From Bdellovibrionaceae bacterium UBA2339 (GTDB lineage: Bacteria; Bdellovibrionota; Bdellovibrionia; Bdellovibrionales; JAMPXM01), in NCBI GenBank assembly GCA_002344785.1, contig DDUL01000007.1, forward strand, positions 62,001 to 126,000: 64,000 nt of DNA, in the 5' to 3' direction. Below the pieces are notes generated by a model. The model ran no database searches, was not told the DNA's origin, and worked only from the letters and a program-made list of their open reading frames with translations. Below, piece after piece: positions 52,465 through 60,784 of this stretch. The position numbers and the translations under genes were made by a program. The stretch's first letter is position 1, and every line of letters starts with the position of its first letter.

Positions 52465-53894
52465 GGTTCAACTCCGACGTGCAAATAGCGACAGCGTTCT
52501 TGCGAAAGCGGCAGCACACCCTGCGCCGTCCAGCGATAGACACGACGGCCATAGTCCGCAGGCAAGGTCGCAAACAAGGCCCGCGGCGCGACCTCGTCGT
52601 CACCTGTCACCTGCAAATCCCAAATTCCGGGACGCAGATCAAAGTTCGAAAACATCTCAAGTGCCTTCACGATGTCCTGCGGGTAAGCCAAATCTTCCAC
52701 CACGCTCCACGATGCCGCCCCACGAGCGGCTGTTGTTCGCCGGAGCACACGCAGCCAAGCCTCGCGAACTTGAACTTTCGTACCCATGAGATCGCGAGTG
52801 GTAACGAAGTCTTCGCTGGCGGTCGCCGCAAAAATCTCACCGCTCTTCACGTCTTTCCACATTGCCAGTGCTGAGGACACGCGACCCGGCCATCGCCCCA
52901 CGAGGGCTTCGACTTTCATCTGCGACACCTGTGTGGGCGGAACGATCACCCACTGATTCTGCGCATTCATGCCGCCCAACTCTTGACCCGCATGTTGACT
53001 GAGGAACTGCAGCGGCCGACGAAGCGAGCTCACGCTCGAACGTGAGATTTCCCTTCGCGAGGCCAGGTCCAGCTGTACGATGTGCGTACGAATTTTTCCC
53101 CCACTGCCACCGACAAGCTCCGAGAACATCATGATGCCGTCGCTCTCGCGCAGTTCAGGTGAGAAGGCGTTTGACACGGTTGCGATCCGCATCCACTCGC
53201 GCGAGTTTTGATGATCCCAAACTCGCCAAGCCTGAATGCGGCCGCCTTGGGTCGCGGGGAAAATCGCAAAGCGACCTCGATCACTTCGGCCAAACGCGCG
53301 CAATGTCGCACCTTCGATCGCGGCCCATTGACTTAAGTCACCTGACCAAATGGGTTCGTCGGCGACCTCGCGCGCTTCACCCAAGCGATACACAAGATCT
53401 GCATCGGCGATGAAAATTCCGCGCGACTTCGACAAGCTCGAGCTTGTGCCCATGCGAGTGGCCGCGAAAATGAGGCGGGCCTCGTTGGTCTTAACCCAAC
53501 TCAACAGCATGGGAGCTGTGTGATCTTCCAATCCAAGTCGCGAGCGATCGATGGCGGCACCCGGTGATTGCGGAAGCCCCAACGACAAAGCCGCGCCGAA
53601 GCCCGAAGCACCTGCCAGTGAAGAGATCGCGGTCACGTAGCTGGGGTAACGATCGTCGCAAAACGCGCGGTAGCGAGGCAGCGGCGCAGGTGTAGCTGTA
53701 GGAGTAGGCGTTGGCACGTTGTCGTTGCCGGATTGATCTGAGTTTTGTGGCTGACCTCGGTCAGAGTCGGAGCCGTCTTGAGCGGGTGGCGTTTGCGGAG
53801 TCTGAAGTTGAACTTCGTTCTGCGGCGTACAAGCCGCTCCACCCACGAAAATCGCGATCAAAACCGCAAGCCACAACGATTGCCATTGGCGCAT
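52461..53894 (-). CDS. Large lipoprotein, first gene of TolC operon
   Basis: 477 residues from ATG 53894, preceded by GAGGGGG. Signal WLAVLIAIFVGGAAC with lipobox GGAAC. Low-complexity linker with QTPQTPPAQDGSDSD and PTPTPTATPAP (about 20-75), then a domain with repeating strands (LIFAATRMGTSSSL, RGIFIADADLVYRLGEAR, RFAIFPATQGGRIQAW, IATVSNAFSPELRESDGIMM) that resembles a beta-propeller. Cysteines flank it (FCDDRY and ERCRYLHVG). Not recognised. It heads a four-gene operon: lipoprotein, barrel, TolC, lipoprotein. Confidence 0.75.
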   Translation of the reverse strand: MRQWQSLWLAVLIAIFVGGAACTPQNEVQLQTPQTPPAQDGSDSDRGQPQNSDQSGNDNVPTPTPTATPAPLPRYRAFCDDRYPSYVTAISSLAGASGFGAALSLGLPQSPGAAIDRSRLGLEDHTAPMLLSWVKTNEARLIFAATRMGTSSSLSKSRGIFIADADLVYRLGEAREVADEPIWSGDLSQWAAIEGATLRAFGRSDRGRFAIFPATQGGRIQAWRVWDHQNSREWMRIATVSNAFSPELRESDGIMMFSELVGGSGGKIRTHIVQLDLASRREISRSSVSSLRRPLQFLSQHAGQELGGMNAQNQWVIVPPTQVSQMKVEALVGRWPGRVSSALAMWKDVKSGEIFAATASEDFVTTRDLMGTKVQVREAWLRVLRRTTAARGAASWSVVEDLAYPQDIVKALEMFSNFDLRPGIWDLQVTGDDEVAPRALFATLPADYGRRVYRWTAQGVLPLSQERCRYLHVGVEP

Positions 53895-54274
53895 GAGGTC
53901 CCCCTCTTTGGACTGAGTCATTGCCTACCTCGCTGGGCACATATCGGCCAAGGATTTATCGAAGCTGTTCAAGTCTTTGCGCAATCAAATGCTCAGCTCT
54001 TTTCAAAGCCTTGACGCCGCATTGAACTCAAGCTCCACCTGGTCTTTAAACGCCTCCCCAGCTCGCTCAGAGCCGACCACGCCACCCTGAACCCGCATGA
54101 ATGCCCAGAGCCCCACCTTGCCCGTTGACAACAAGACTCCCCTCCCGGCTCGGCGCTATGGACCTTTGCACTTTTTCAAGTCCGATTTTTTGCTTGGCTC
54201 TTGATCAGCTTTCGCTTGCCGCATTGGGTGTTGCGAATCCCCCTCCGCTTTGCGCACACTGATGCACAATCAGT
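53895..54274. other. Divergent intergenic region with inverted repeat abutting exoD-like start
   Basis: No gene supported. ACTGAT (54258-54263), GCACA, ATCAGT (54269-54274) ends directly before the ATG at 54275, so that start has no ribosome-binding site between; either the message is leaderless or ATG 54326 is used. The repeat may be an operator. Confidence 0.4.
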
Positions 54275-54976
54275 ATGAAGGTTCGCGAAGACTCCCCTCA
54301 GACTCATTCTTCACGTCATGCTCCCATGATCGAAGATCCTTTGCGTTTGGCTGTTGAACGCCTGCGGACTCGTACGCAAGCTGAACCGCGACTGAGCCTC
54401 AAAGATTTTGTGCTGACCTTGGGACCTGAAGGTCCGGTGATCGCGGCCTTGCTGTTGGCTCTACCGTTTCTGCAGCCCTTCCCTCTCCTCGGAATTTCAA
54501 CACCGATGGGGTTCACGATTTCGCTTTCGGGTTGGGCGATGATGACGAATAGAGAAATTTGGCTGCCAAGAGTCTTGGGCGATCGCCAATGGCGAAGCTC
54601 CAGCATTCGGCGCACGCTGGATTTTTTTGACGGACTTGAACGGAGGTTCAAAGTCTTTCTGCGCACAGATCCTCGTTTTCAGCAAAGCGGCTTTCGCCGT
54701 CGAGCCGGACTTGCAATCTGCATTCATGGATTTCTACTCGGTCTGCCGCTGCCGCTTCCGTTTTCCAACACGCTTCCGGCTTGGGTCGCGGTTTGGGGTG
54801 GACTTGCAGTGCTGTTTGCGAGCCCTCGCGCCGCTTGGGCGATGCGCGCCACCGTGCTGATCAACGTCGCCTACTGGGGAGGCGTGGGGTATTTGATCGT
54901 TCGACTCGCCCACCGCATTGGCACCTGGAACCCTTGGGCTTTGGCCGAGGCCATAGGCCGGGGCTTGGCCTTTTGA
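54275..54976 (+). CDS. exoD: ExoD-family membrane protein
   Basis: 233 residues from ATG 54275 (or 216 from ATG 54326). LSLKDFVLTLGPEGPVIAAL with LLALPFLQPFPLLGISTPMG is the conserved opening of ExoD (PF06055-type) proteins; four to five hydrophobic segments follow, including LAICIHGFLLGLPLPLPFSN. ExoD is known from Rhizobium, where its loss alters exopolysaccharide and alkaline tolerance; its molecular activity is unknown. The gene is isolated, with no polysaccharide genes around. Near its end is a one-mismatch copy of the dispersed word. Confidence 0.85.
   Translation: MKVREDSPQTHSSRHAPMIEDPLRLAVERLRTRTQAEPRLSLKDFVLTLGPEGPVIAALLLALPFLQPFPLLGISTPMGFTISLSGWAMMTNREIWLPRVLGDRQWRSSSIRRTLDFFDGLERRFKVFLRTDPRFQQSGFRRRAGLAICIHGFLLGLPLPLPFSNTLPAWVAVWGGLAVLFASPRAAWAMRATVLINVAYWGGVGYLIVRLAHRIGTWNPWALAEAIGRGLAF
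54946..54957 (+). repeat. Variant of dispersed motif (CGAGGCCATAGG)
   Basis: One mismatch from the 12-mer, continuing as CC; near the 3' end of the ExoD-family gene. Confidence 0.4.
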
Positions 54977-55134
54977 ACTGAAATTTCCCCGCTGAGCGCC
55001 CCGCGCCGAGGCCGGATTTCCAGATCCAGCTGCGCGAAGCTTGAATCCCCGCGTGAAGTCCAGCAGCATAAAACTCACGAAGCTCGGGCCGCCCGAACTT
55101 CGACCTAAGGACAATTTGCTCCAGGAGTTGCCGC

Positions 55135-55788
55135 ATGTCTCAGGATTTAGTTTCGATGATTCCGGTTCCGACATCTTCACCCCACCTCGATGACGGCGAA
55201 GAACGCGGCAAAAAAACAGACAAGGACAGCAAGCTTCCCAATCCCATTGAAGTTGAACTTTTTGAGGCGCGGATCGTGATGATCTCGGCACCGATCGAGG
55301 CCAAACTCGCGCATGCCGTCAACGCCAAGCTCTATGCCTTGGAGCGCGCCAACGCCGAAAAGCCCATCTACATGTTGATCAACTCTCCCGGCGGAGAAAT
55401 TCAAAGCGGCTTTTCGATCTTTGATACCATTCGCTTCATTCGCCCGCGCGTTTACACCGTGGTGACGGGTCTTGCCGCGAGCATGGGTTCCATCATTGCT
55501 TTGGCCGCGTCGCCCGAGGATCGATTCGCTTTCCCGAACTCTAAGTTTCTGGTTCACCAACCGCTGATTGCCGGAGGACTAGCTGGTTCAGCGACGGATA
55601 TCGCGATTCACGCGAAAGATCTGATCGAAACGAAAAACAAAATCATCGATCTCTATGCGACCGAAACAAAGAAGTCCCGCGAAGATATCAAGAAAGCCAT
55701 TGATCGCGACAACTGGCTATCGCCTGAGGCGGCGCGAGATTTTGGTTTGATTTCGAAGATCGTCAGCAAGCGAAGCGAGTTGCCGTAA
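55135..55788 (+). CDS. clpP: ClpP-family serine protease
   Basis: 217 residues. Catalytic triad Ser116 (GLAASMGS), His141 (FLVHQPLI) and Asp192 (DRDNWLSPEAARDFGLI) is intact; LINSPGGEIQSG gives the oxyanion region. It forms a tetradecameric peptidase in the cytoplasm. The first 35 residues are a charged tail (DDGEERGKKTDKDSK). GLAAS replaces the usual GQAAS, and no clpX or tig gene is adjacent, so it may be a second, specialised ClpP beside a housekeeping copy elsewhere. Monocistronic. Confidence 0.92.
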   Translation: MSQDLVSMIPVPTSSPHLDDGEERGKKTDKDSKLPNPIEVELFEARIVMISAPIEAKLAHAVNAKLYALERANAEKPIYMLINSPGGEIQSGFSIFDTIRFIRPRVYTVVTGLAASMGSIIALAASPEDRFAFPNSKFLVHQPLIAGGLAGSATDIAIHAKDLIETKNKIIDLYATETKKSREDIKKAIDRDNWLSPEAARDFGLISKIVSKRSELP

Positions 55789-55798
55789 ACGTTCTCTG

Positions 55799-55827
55799 TG
55801 GATCATCGCCTTAGGCGCGATGATCCA
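55799..55827. terminator. Long hairpin between convergent clpP and exported-protein genes
   Basis: TGGATCATCGC (55799-55809), seven-base loop, GCGATGATCCA (55817-55827): perfect 11-base stem. No clear T-tract on either side, so it may be a barrier or transcript-end stabiliser for both converging genes. Confidence 0.6.
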
Positions 55828-55843
55828 TCTCCTTGAGATCGAC

Positions 55844-55870
55844 TTAACGAGTGATCGAGTTAACGAGTGA
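55844..55870. repeat. Direct repeat TTAACGAGTGA x2
   Basis: Copies at 55844-55854 and 55860-55870, 16 bases apart; the second contains the stop codon of the minus-strand gene. It may be a relic of local duplication. Confidence 0.5.
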
Positions 55871-56885
55871 CGTTCGGGCCCAGAGTTTGGCGCGTGCCCG
55901 CTGGCTGCGGTTGACCTTGGCCACGATCCGCATCGCGACTGGGATACCACACCGAGCCTTGGTCCTCGCCAATCATTTGCTCAAGCCCTCGTCCAACCTT
56001 GCCGAGCAAAGCTTCTTCAACCGCCAGCGCGCCCAAACCGACCGCACCTGCGACACCCATGCGTGCTGAGCGGACCATGCGTCGCAGCTGTTGAAATTGC
56101 TCGGCCGGTAGGCGCGTGACCGAGTAAACCCGTCCGCCTTCGCGCAGCTTCTCATTCAACAAAGTCTCAGCGCGAGCGCGATTGCCTTGCGCATCGCCAA
56201 TGGTTTCGTCAAAGCGGTAGATCGGCACCGGTCCACCTCGTCGAGCATCGTCGGCGCGAACTCGATAGTCAGCCGCCTGTGCTTCGGATTGAGCCGCAAG
56301 CGCCAGGTTGCGCGCGTAACCCGCATGATCAATTTCCGTGACGGTGTAGGTGCGTGTCTGAGATTTGCCCTCGTGATCCGTGTAGTACTCAGTCTTCGTC
56401 ACTTGCCGGGGGATCAGGGCGTTGGCCGCCGCCATTCGATACATGGCAGCGCTGCTGTCCGCGGAGCGCGCACTGGAATCCATCAATTCAATGTGATGCT
56501 GGCGATTGGCTGAATCGCTGAGTCGCCACTCCACTTTCACGCGATCGCCATCGGCAACTTCGCGAACTACAGATGATGTGCGGACTTGATCCGCCGTTGA
56601 GCCATCGGCACTTTGCAAAAGTGAGCGCGTGTGAGCTTGATCAAAGTTTCGTGCAGCTCGGTAGCGGCGAACGGTGTGAATCGTCACAGCCGTTGCCCCC
56701 GTGGCCGCACCTGCAGTGGTCGCGCAATCCACTTGATCCAAGCAATTCGAGCGACCGTCTGCCACTCGCTCCAGCAAAGACTCTTGAGCATGGGTTTGGG
56801 TCGACAAAGCGGACACCATCATGGCGCCCAAAGTTGCCCGCAAAATAAAGTTCAGGGCAGTCGCTTGGCTTTGATTCGGCTTCAT
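55860..56885 (-). CDS. Exported protein of unknown function
   Basis: 341 residues from ATG 56885, with AGGAGG five bases before. Signal FILRATLGAMMVSALSTQTHA. A short disulfide loop (SNCLDQVDCATTAG) follows, then a mostly helical, Ala/Arg-rich body (YARNLALAAQSEAQAADYRV) and a hydrophobic C-terminal segment (RMGVAGAVGLGALAVEEALL, about 275-295). TEYYTDHEGKSQTRTYTVTE is a beta-like hairpin. Not recognised. It is divergent from another large exported protein of similar helical type (57113-58669); both have C-terminal glycine-rich hydrophobic segments. Confidence 0.72.
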   Translation of the reverse strand: MKPNQSQATALNFILRATLGAMMVSALSTQTHAQESLLERVADGRSNCLDQVDCATTAGAATGATAVTIHTVRRYRAARNFDQAHTRSLLQSADGSTADQVRTSSVVREVADGDRVKVEWRLSDSANRQHHIELMDSSARSADSSAAMYRMAAANALIPRQVTKTEYYTDHEGKSQTRTYTVTEIDHAGYARNLALAAQSEAQAADYRVRADDARRGGPVPIYRFDETIGDAQGNRARAETLLNEKLREGGRVYSVTRLPAEQFQQLRRMVRSARMGVAGAVGLGALAVEEALLGKVGRGLEQMIGEDQGSVWYPSRDADRGQGQPQPAGTRQTLGPNVTR

Positions 56886-57021
56886 ACGGCCTCCTGTTCG
56901 AAGCGACGGCCTTAGGCGCCACCTCGAGGTCCAAAAAAATCTTATGAATCGTTCATCCATGAGAGGGGCAAGAGCTGTTCCATTTTGAGATGCCCAGGTC
57001 TTGCCTTATAAGCAATAGCTT

Positions 57022-57033
57022 CGAGCCCACAGG
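57022..57033 (+). repeat. Variant of dispersed motif (CGAGCCCACAGG)
   Basis: One mismatch, with T before and GCCC after as in the consensus; in the divergent intergenic region between two exported-protein genes. Confidence 0.4.
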
Positions 57034-57112
57034 CCCTACCCATTTGTGGTGACGAATCAGGCAAGACATCAGCGACATTCATGGCCGAAATCGCATTCGC
57101 CGATAAGTCGAT

Positions 57113-58669
57113 ATGTTCGCGAAGGTTCGCGGCTTTCACAAACACCGACCCAATCCCGCTTTGACGATTCGTCGACGCAAAGATCTTTCCTTGCGAAGCC
57201 AGAGCGCCTTCATGGTCGCGAGCGTGATCTGCGGCTTGAGCCTGGTTTACGGTGAGCGAGCCCAAGCGCAAACTGAACCTTGTGTGACTTCGCTGTTTGA
57301 AGCTGAGATGGGGCAAATCCAAACCTTGAGCGCCATCGTTGAGCGCGATGAGACTTCACCATTTCGCGTCGCCTGTCATGATCCGCCGGGCTTACTTCGT
57401 CAGCGCCCTCCGACTGGACTCTTCAGGCGACAAGTCCCCGCGCGCGATGCCAAGGGCCGCAGCACGCGTGACTTTCTCGGACGCATTCGCGAACGCGTGC
57501 AACAAAAGATCACCGAAAATCGCAATATGCTTCGCTCGCTCGAGTCTTGTCTTTCTCGCGTGCGAGCGCCAGAAGGCTGCGAAGAGTTGCACACCTGGGC
57601 CGATCGCGAGCTCCCCGCCTTTGTGGCCGAAGCTCGTCAGCATTTGGCGCTGGCGCAAACCGAACACCAAGTGAACTCTTGGTTCTCTCGCCCCAATCGC
57701 GATCTCAACACGCGCCTGTCACCCCAAGGCACGGAGAAAATGGTGCCATGGGCTCCGCTGACGGAGGCTGAACGTGAACTCGCCCAAGAGCGCATGCGCG
57801 GTTACAATCGCGACATTCGCGCCGAGGTTGAACGGCGCATGGCCGATGGGCGCCTGCCTCGACCCCGCGCTTCGCGTGCGCGTGTGAGCGCCAGCGGCGC
57901 TTCGGGTCGATTCTCAGTTGAGGCGGATCGCTTTGCCGCGGACGCCATGCTCGCTCAGCGTTTCACTCACGCCCAGAATTATCATGCGATGATTTCTGAA
58001 ATTCCACTTCTGCAGTATCTCTCTTCCGCGCAACCTTCGCGCGAAGAGATCTTGGGTGCCGTACGAAAGATGCTCGAGAATCTGCGCGACGAAGAAAAGA
58101 TGGCCGCCGACGCTTGGAAGGAACTTGAGTCGGCACCTGCGGACCAAGTGCCGCCCTCAGCCCTTCACTTTCTGCGCTACCAAAGCTTTGTCGAAGAAGA
58201 ACTTGTGCGCGAGCCCGCTGACTGTGGACTCATCACGAGCGTCAGTTACACGCAGCTGAATCGCGAATTGGGAACAGGGTTGGCGATTGGCCTGCCGATA
58301 CTCGCCGCCTCGATCTTCGCGCCACCGCTTGCGGCGTTCGGCATTGGTGCCGTCGCAGGTTTAGGCTTCGCTTACGACTCACAACTGGAACTTGACCGCA
58401 CGCGCACCATTGCGTTTTCGCAGCTCTATGCGGATCCCGCGCAGGGTGAAACCCGCGAGGTCGAGGCCGCAGGCCGCGCGCGCGACATGAACTTAGTCTT
58501 GTTGCCACTCAGCATGGGTGGAGCCGCGGCGGCCACACGCACCATCGCTGTTCGTATGGGGGCCGCACAGTTTGCGACAACCCTGGAGCAAATCACGCCA
58601 TCAACCTTGGCCCAAGCTGCTGCGGAGCGCTTTCGTCGCGTCGCTCGCGAGGCGCGCTCGCGCCGCTAA
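57113..58669 (+). CDS. Exported helical protein of unknown function
   Basis: 518 residues from ATG 57113; GTG or other starts near the hydrophobic segment (SAFMVASVICGLSLVYGERA) are possible, since 33 residues precede it. The mature part is rich in charged helices (RDFLGRIRERVQQKITENRN; APLTEAERELAQERMRGYNR) with several cysteines (EPCVTSL, VACHDPPG, ESCLSRV, EGCEELH, ADCGLI). A long hydrophobic Gly/Ala segment (LGTGLAIGLPILAASIFAPP, about 385-415) could insert into a membrane. No family recognised. Lies divergent to 55860-56885. Confidence 0.72.
   Translation: MFAKVRGFHKHRPNPALTIRRRKDLSLRSQSAFMVASVICGLSLVYGERAQAQTEPCVTSLFEAEMGQIQTLSAIVERDETSPFRVACHDPPGLLRQRPPTGLFRRQVPARDAKGRSTRDFLGRIRERVQQKITENRNMLRSLESCLSRVRAPEGCEELHTWADRELPAFVAEARQHLALAQTEHQVNSWFSRPNRDLNTRLSPQGTEKMVPWAPLTEAERELAQERMRGYNRDIRAEVERRMADGRLPRPRASRARVSASGASGRFSVEADRFAADAMLAQRFTHAQNYHAMISEIPLLQYLSSAQPSREEILGAVRKMLENLRDEEKMAADAWKELESAPADQVPPSALHFLRYQSFVEEELVREPADCGLITSVSYTQLNRELGTGLAIGLPILAASIFAPPLAAFGIGAVAGLGFAYDSQLELDRTRTIAFSQLYADPAQGETREVEAAGRARDMNLVLLPLSMGGAAAATRTIAVRMGAAQFATTLEQITPSTLAQAAAERFRRVAREARSRR
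58462..58473 (+). repeat. Variant of dispersed motif (CGAGGCCGCAGG)
   Basis: One mismatch, T before and CC after; same variant as at 27594. Inside the exported-protein gene. Confidence 0.4.
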
Positions 58670-58773
58670 TTGGCAAGCTTCACGCACCCTCGAACATCCA
58701 AGCTCAAGTTTAAACCGAAATTGAACACGACGTTCATCTTGATGCCTCACGCCCAAACCGCTTTAATCCTCAC

Positions 58774-59682
58774 ATGCTGCGCGTTTGGTACTCTGACGAT
58801 TTCACTTTGCCGCTTCCGGAGGGTCATCGCTTTCCGATGCGCAAGTATCGCGATCTGCGCGAAGCTCTGCTGCAAGCTCGCCTCCTCGCCGAACATGAAC
58901 TCTTCGAGTCACCCGAGGCCACGCGCGAAGAGCTTCTTCTGGCTCATGATCCCCAATACGTGGATGGAATCTTGAACGGCACGATTTCCGAACGTGAGCT
59001 GAAGCCCATCGGCTTTCCTTGGTCGCCCGCCTTGGTCCGCCGCAGTCGTCGCACCGTCGGCGGTGCTGTGGCCGCCACACGCTGGGCACTTGAGCATGGC
59101 ATTGCCGGGCAACTTGCCGGCGGTACGCACCACGCGCATCGCGATCGCGGCGGTGGTTATTGCGTATTCAATGATCAAGCTTGCGCCGCACTCCTGCTCC
59201 TCAGCGAATCCCGAGTTCGACGCGTGCTGATCGTCGACTTGGACGTGCATCAAGGCGACGGCACCTCCAGCATCTTGCAGGGCCACGAGCAGGTTTACAT
59301 TCTCAGCCTTCATGGTGAGCGCAATTATCCATTTCGCAAAGTGGCCTCGACGGTAGATCGCGGCTTGGCGGACGGCACGGGAGATGAGGACTATCTTAAA
59401 GTCTTGGATGAAGAATTGGATCGAGCCCTTGGCTTTCGACCGGACCTGATTCTTTATCAAGCCGGAGTGGATCCGTTGGCTTCAGATCGCTTGGGAAAAC
59501 TGAGCCTCACGCATGCAGGCCTCAGAGCGCGCGATCGACGTGTCATCGGCTTGGCGCGCGATCTCAACATCCCGATTTCACTTGCTATGGGCGGCGGCTA
59601 TGCCGAGCCCATCTCTGATACAGTTCGCGCACACGTGGGCACCTATGAGGTGGTGCGCGAATTTTGGCCAAGATTGTCTTGA
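58774..59682 (+). CDS. Histone deacetylase-family (acetylpolyamine/AcuC-type) hydrolase
   Basis: 302 residues. The zinc-hydrolase motifs are complete: catalytic His pair 119-120 (AGGTHHAHRDRGGGYCVFND), metal ligands Asp157 and His159 (IVDLDVHQGDGT) and Asp233 (YQAGVDPLASDRLG), and MGGGYAEP with the transition-state Tyr near the C-terminus. It removes acetyl or related acyl groups from lysine or amines in the cytoplasm; bacterial members include AcuC, which deacetylates Acs, and polyamine hydrolases. With acs elsewhere in the window an AcuC-like role is possible but unproven. A promoter-like box follows before the next gene. Confidence 0.93.
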   Translation: MLRVWYSDDFTLPLPEGHRFPMRKYRDLREALLQARLLAEHELFESPEATREELLLAHDPQYVDGILNGTISERELKPIGFPWSPALVRRSRRTVGGAVAATRWALEHGIAGQLAGGTHHAHRDRGGGYCVFNDQACAALLLLSESRVRRVLIVDLDVHQGDGTSSILQGHEQVYILSLHGERNYPFRKVASTVDRGLADGTGDEDYLKVLDEELDRALGFRPDLILYQAGVDPLASDRLGKLSLTHAGLRARDRRVIGLARDLNIPISLAMGGGYAEPISDTVRAHVGTYEVVREFWPRLS

Positions 59683-59738
59683 ATTGATGAAATCTGTTCC
59701 AGCCCTAGGTCGCGCATGCATTCTCGCGCGCGTCTCTC

Positions 59739-59744
59739 TATAAT
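59739..59744 (+). promoter_or_regulatory. Perfect TATAAT box upstream of the lipid-kinase operon
   Basis: TATAAT at 59739-59744, 30 bases before the start of the kinase gene; -35 sequence at proper spacing is poor (no TTGACA). It would start the operon transcript near 59751. Confidence 0.45.
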
Positions 59745-59773
59745 GAAGGGGCCCTTGCTCACCAAGAGGTCCT

Positions 59774-60784
59774 ATGCACGTCTCCGTGTTCATCAATGGC
59801 AAAGCCGGTCGCGCCGATGCCCAGCGCATCGAAGATGCGATTCGTCGCGCGCTCTTTCGCTGCGACACGCACTTGTTTTTGCCAGATAGCGTGAGCGAGC
59901 TCCAAGAACTCATCGTACAAGAAAGCCACAAAGCCGATGCGCTCATTGTCTGCGGCGGCGATGGAACATTGAACGTCGCCGTGCAACCTCTCATGGCCGA
60001 TCCGCGTGTCACGCGCATCCCGCCAGTGCTGCCTTTGCCGATGGGCACGGCCAATGATCTGGCCAGTGAGTTGGGAGTTTCGACAGTTCGCTTGGAACGC
60101 GCGGCGCACTTGGTTTTAGAGACTGAAGCCAAAGCCATCGACGTCATTGAAGTGCGCGCTGACGAAAAATCCGTATTCATGCTCACCAATGGCGGACTTG
60201 GCATTGCCGCAGAAACCGCAGATCTTGCCAATCACGTGCGCCAGTGGTTCGCAACACGCGCACAATCCCAGGCGCTGGCGCAGCCGGTGTTCCGAGCAGG
60301 ACAAGATCTTGTGCGCCAAGCTGGCTCACGCATTTACGAAATGCTACTGGCCGGACAGCTCATGAGCGGACGCACACGCGAGTGGCTGAAGGGTTGGTGT
60401 GTCACCATTGAGCTTGAAGATGGACAGCACATCGAAACCAGCGCGCCCTTCATCATGGTGAACAATCAACCCGGTCTTGGCGGCAAGTATCTGCCCGCTC
60501 CGCTGACCTCCAACACCGATGGAACTTTCAACGTGATGCTGTTGGACTCGCCCTTGCTTCACCGACAAGCGCGCGCGCTTTTGGATATTCGCCGAGGCCG
60601 CTTGCCCGACGAAAGATACTGCCCTCGCTTTGAAACTTCAGCCGCCATCTTTCGCTCCAAAGGCAAAGCTCGAGATCTCACCTTCTTCGGCGACGGCGAA
60701 ATTTTGCATAAGCACGTCCGTGAGATCGAAGTGCGTTGCCGCAAACGAGCCCTGCCTGTGTTCACGCCCCAAGGTGCTCTATGA
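59774..60784 (+). CDS. Diacylglycerol-kinase-family lipid kinase
   Basis: 336 residues, GAGG upstream of ATG 59774. Fold of DgkB/YegS/sphingosine kinases: N-terminal FINGKAGRAD, nucleotide loop CGGDGTLNVAVQPL, PLPMGTANDLASELG, and NGGLGIAAETADL, NQPGLGGKYLPAPLTSNTDG and the C-terminal DGEILHKHVREIEV. It phosphorylates a lipid alcohol (diacylglycerol, sphingoid or other). It overlaps the next gene by four bases, so it belongs to the SDR / acyl-ACP-reductase operon; this makes a special lipid substrate more likely than housekeeping DAG salvage. Confidence 0.92.
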   Translation: MHVSVFINGKAGRADAQRIEDAIRRALFRCDTHLFLPDSVSELQELIVQESHKADALIVCGGDGTLNVAVQPLMADPRVTRIPPVLPLPMGTANDLASELGVSTVRLERAAHLVLETEAKAIDVIEVRADEKSVFMLTNGGLGIAAETADLANHVRQWFATRAQSQALAQPVFRAGQDLVRQAGSRIYEMLLAGQLMSGRTREWLKGWCVTIELEDGQHIETSAPFIMVNNQPGLGGKYLPAPLTSNTDGTFNVMLLDSPLLHRQARALLDIRRGRLPDERYCPRFETSAAIFRSKGKARDLTFFGDGEILHKHVREIEVRCRKRALPVFTPQGAL

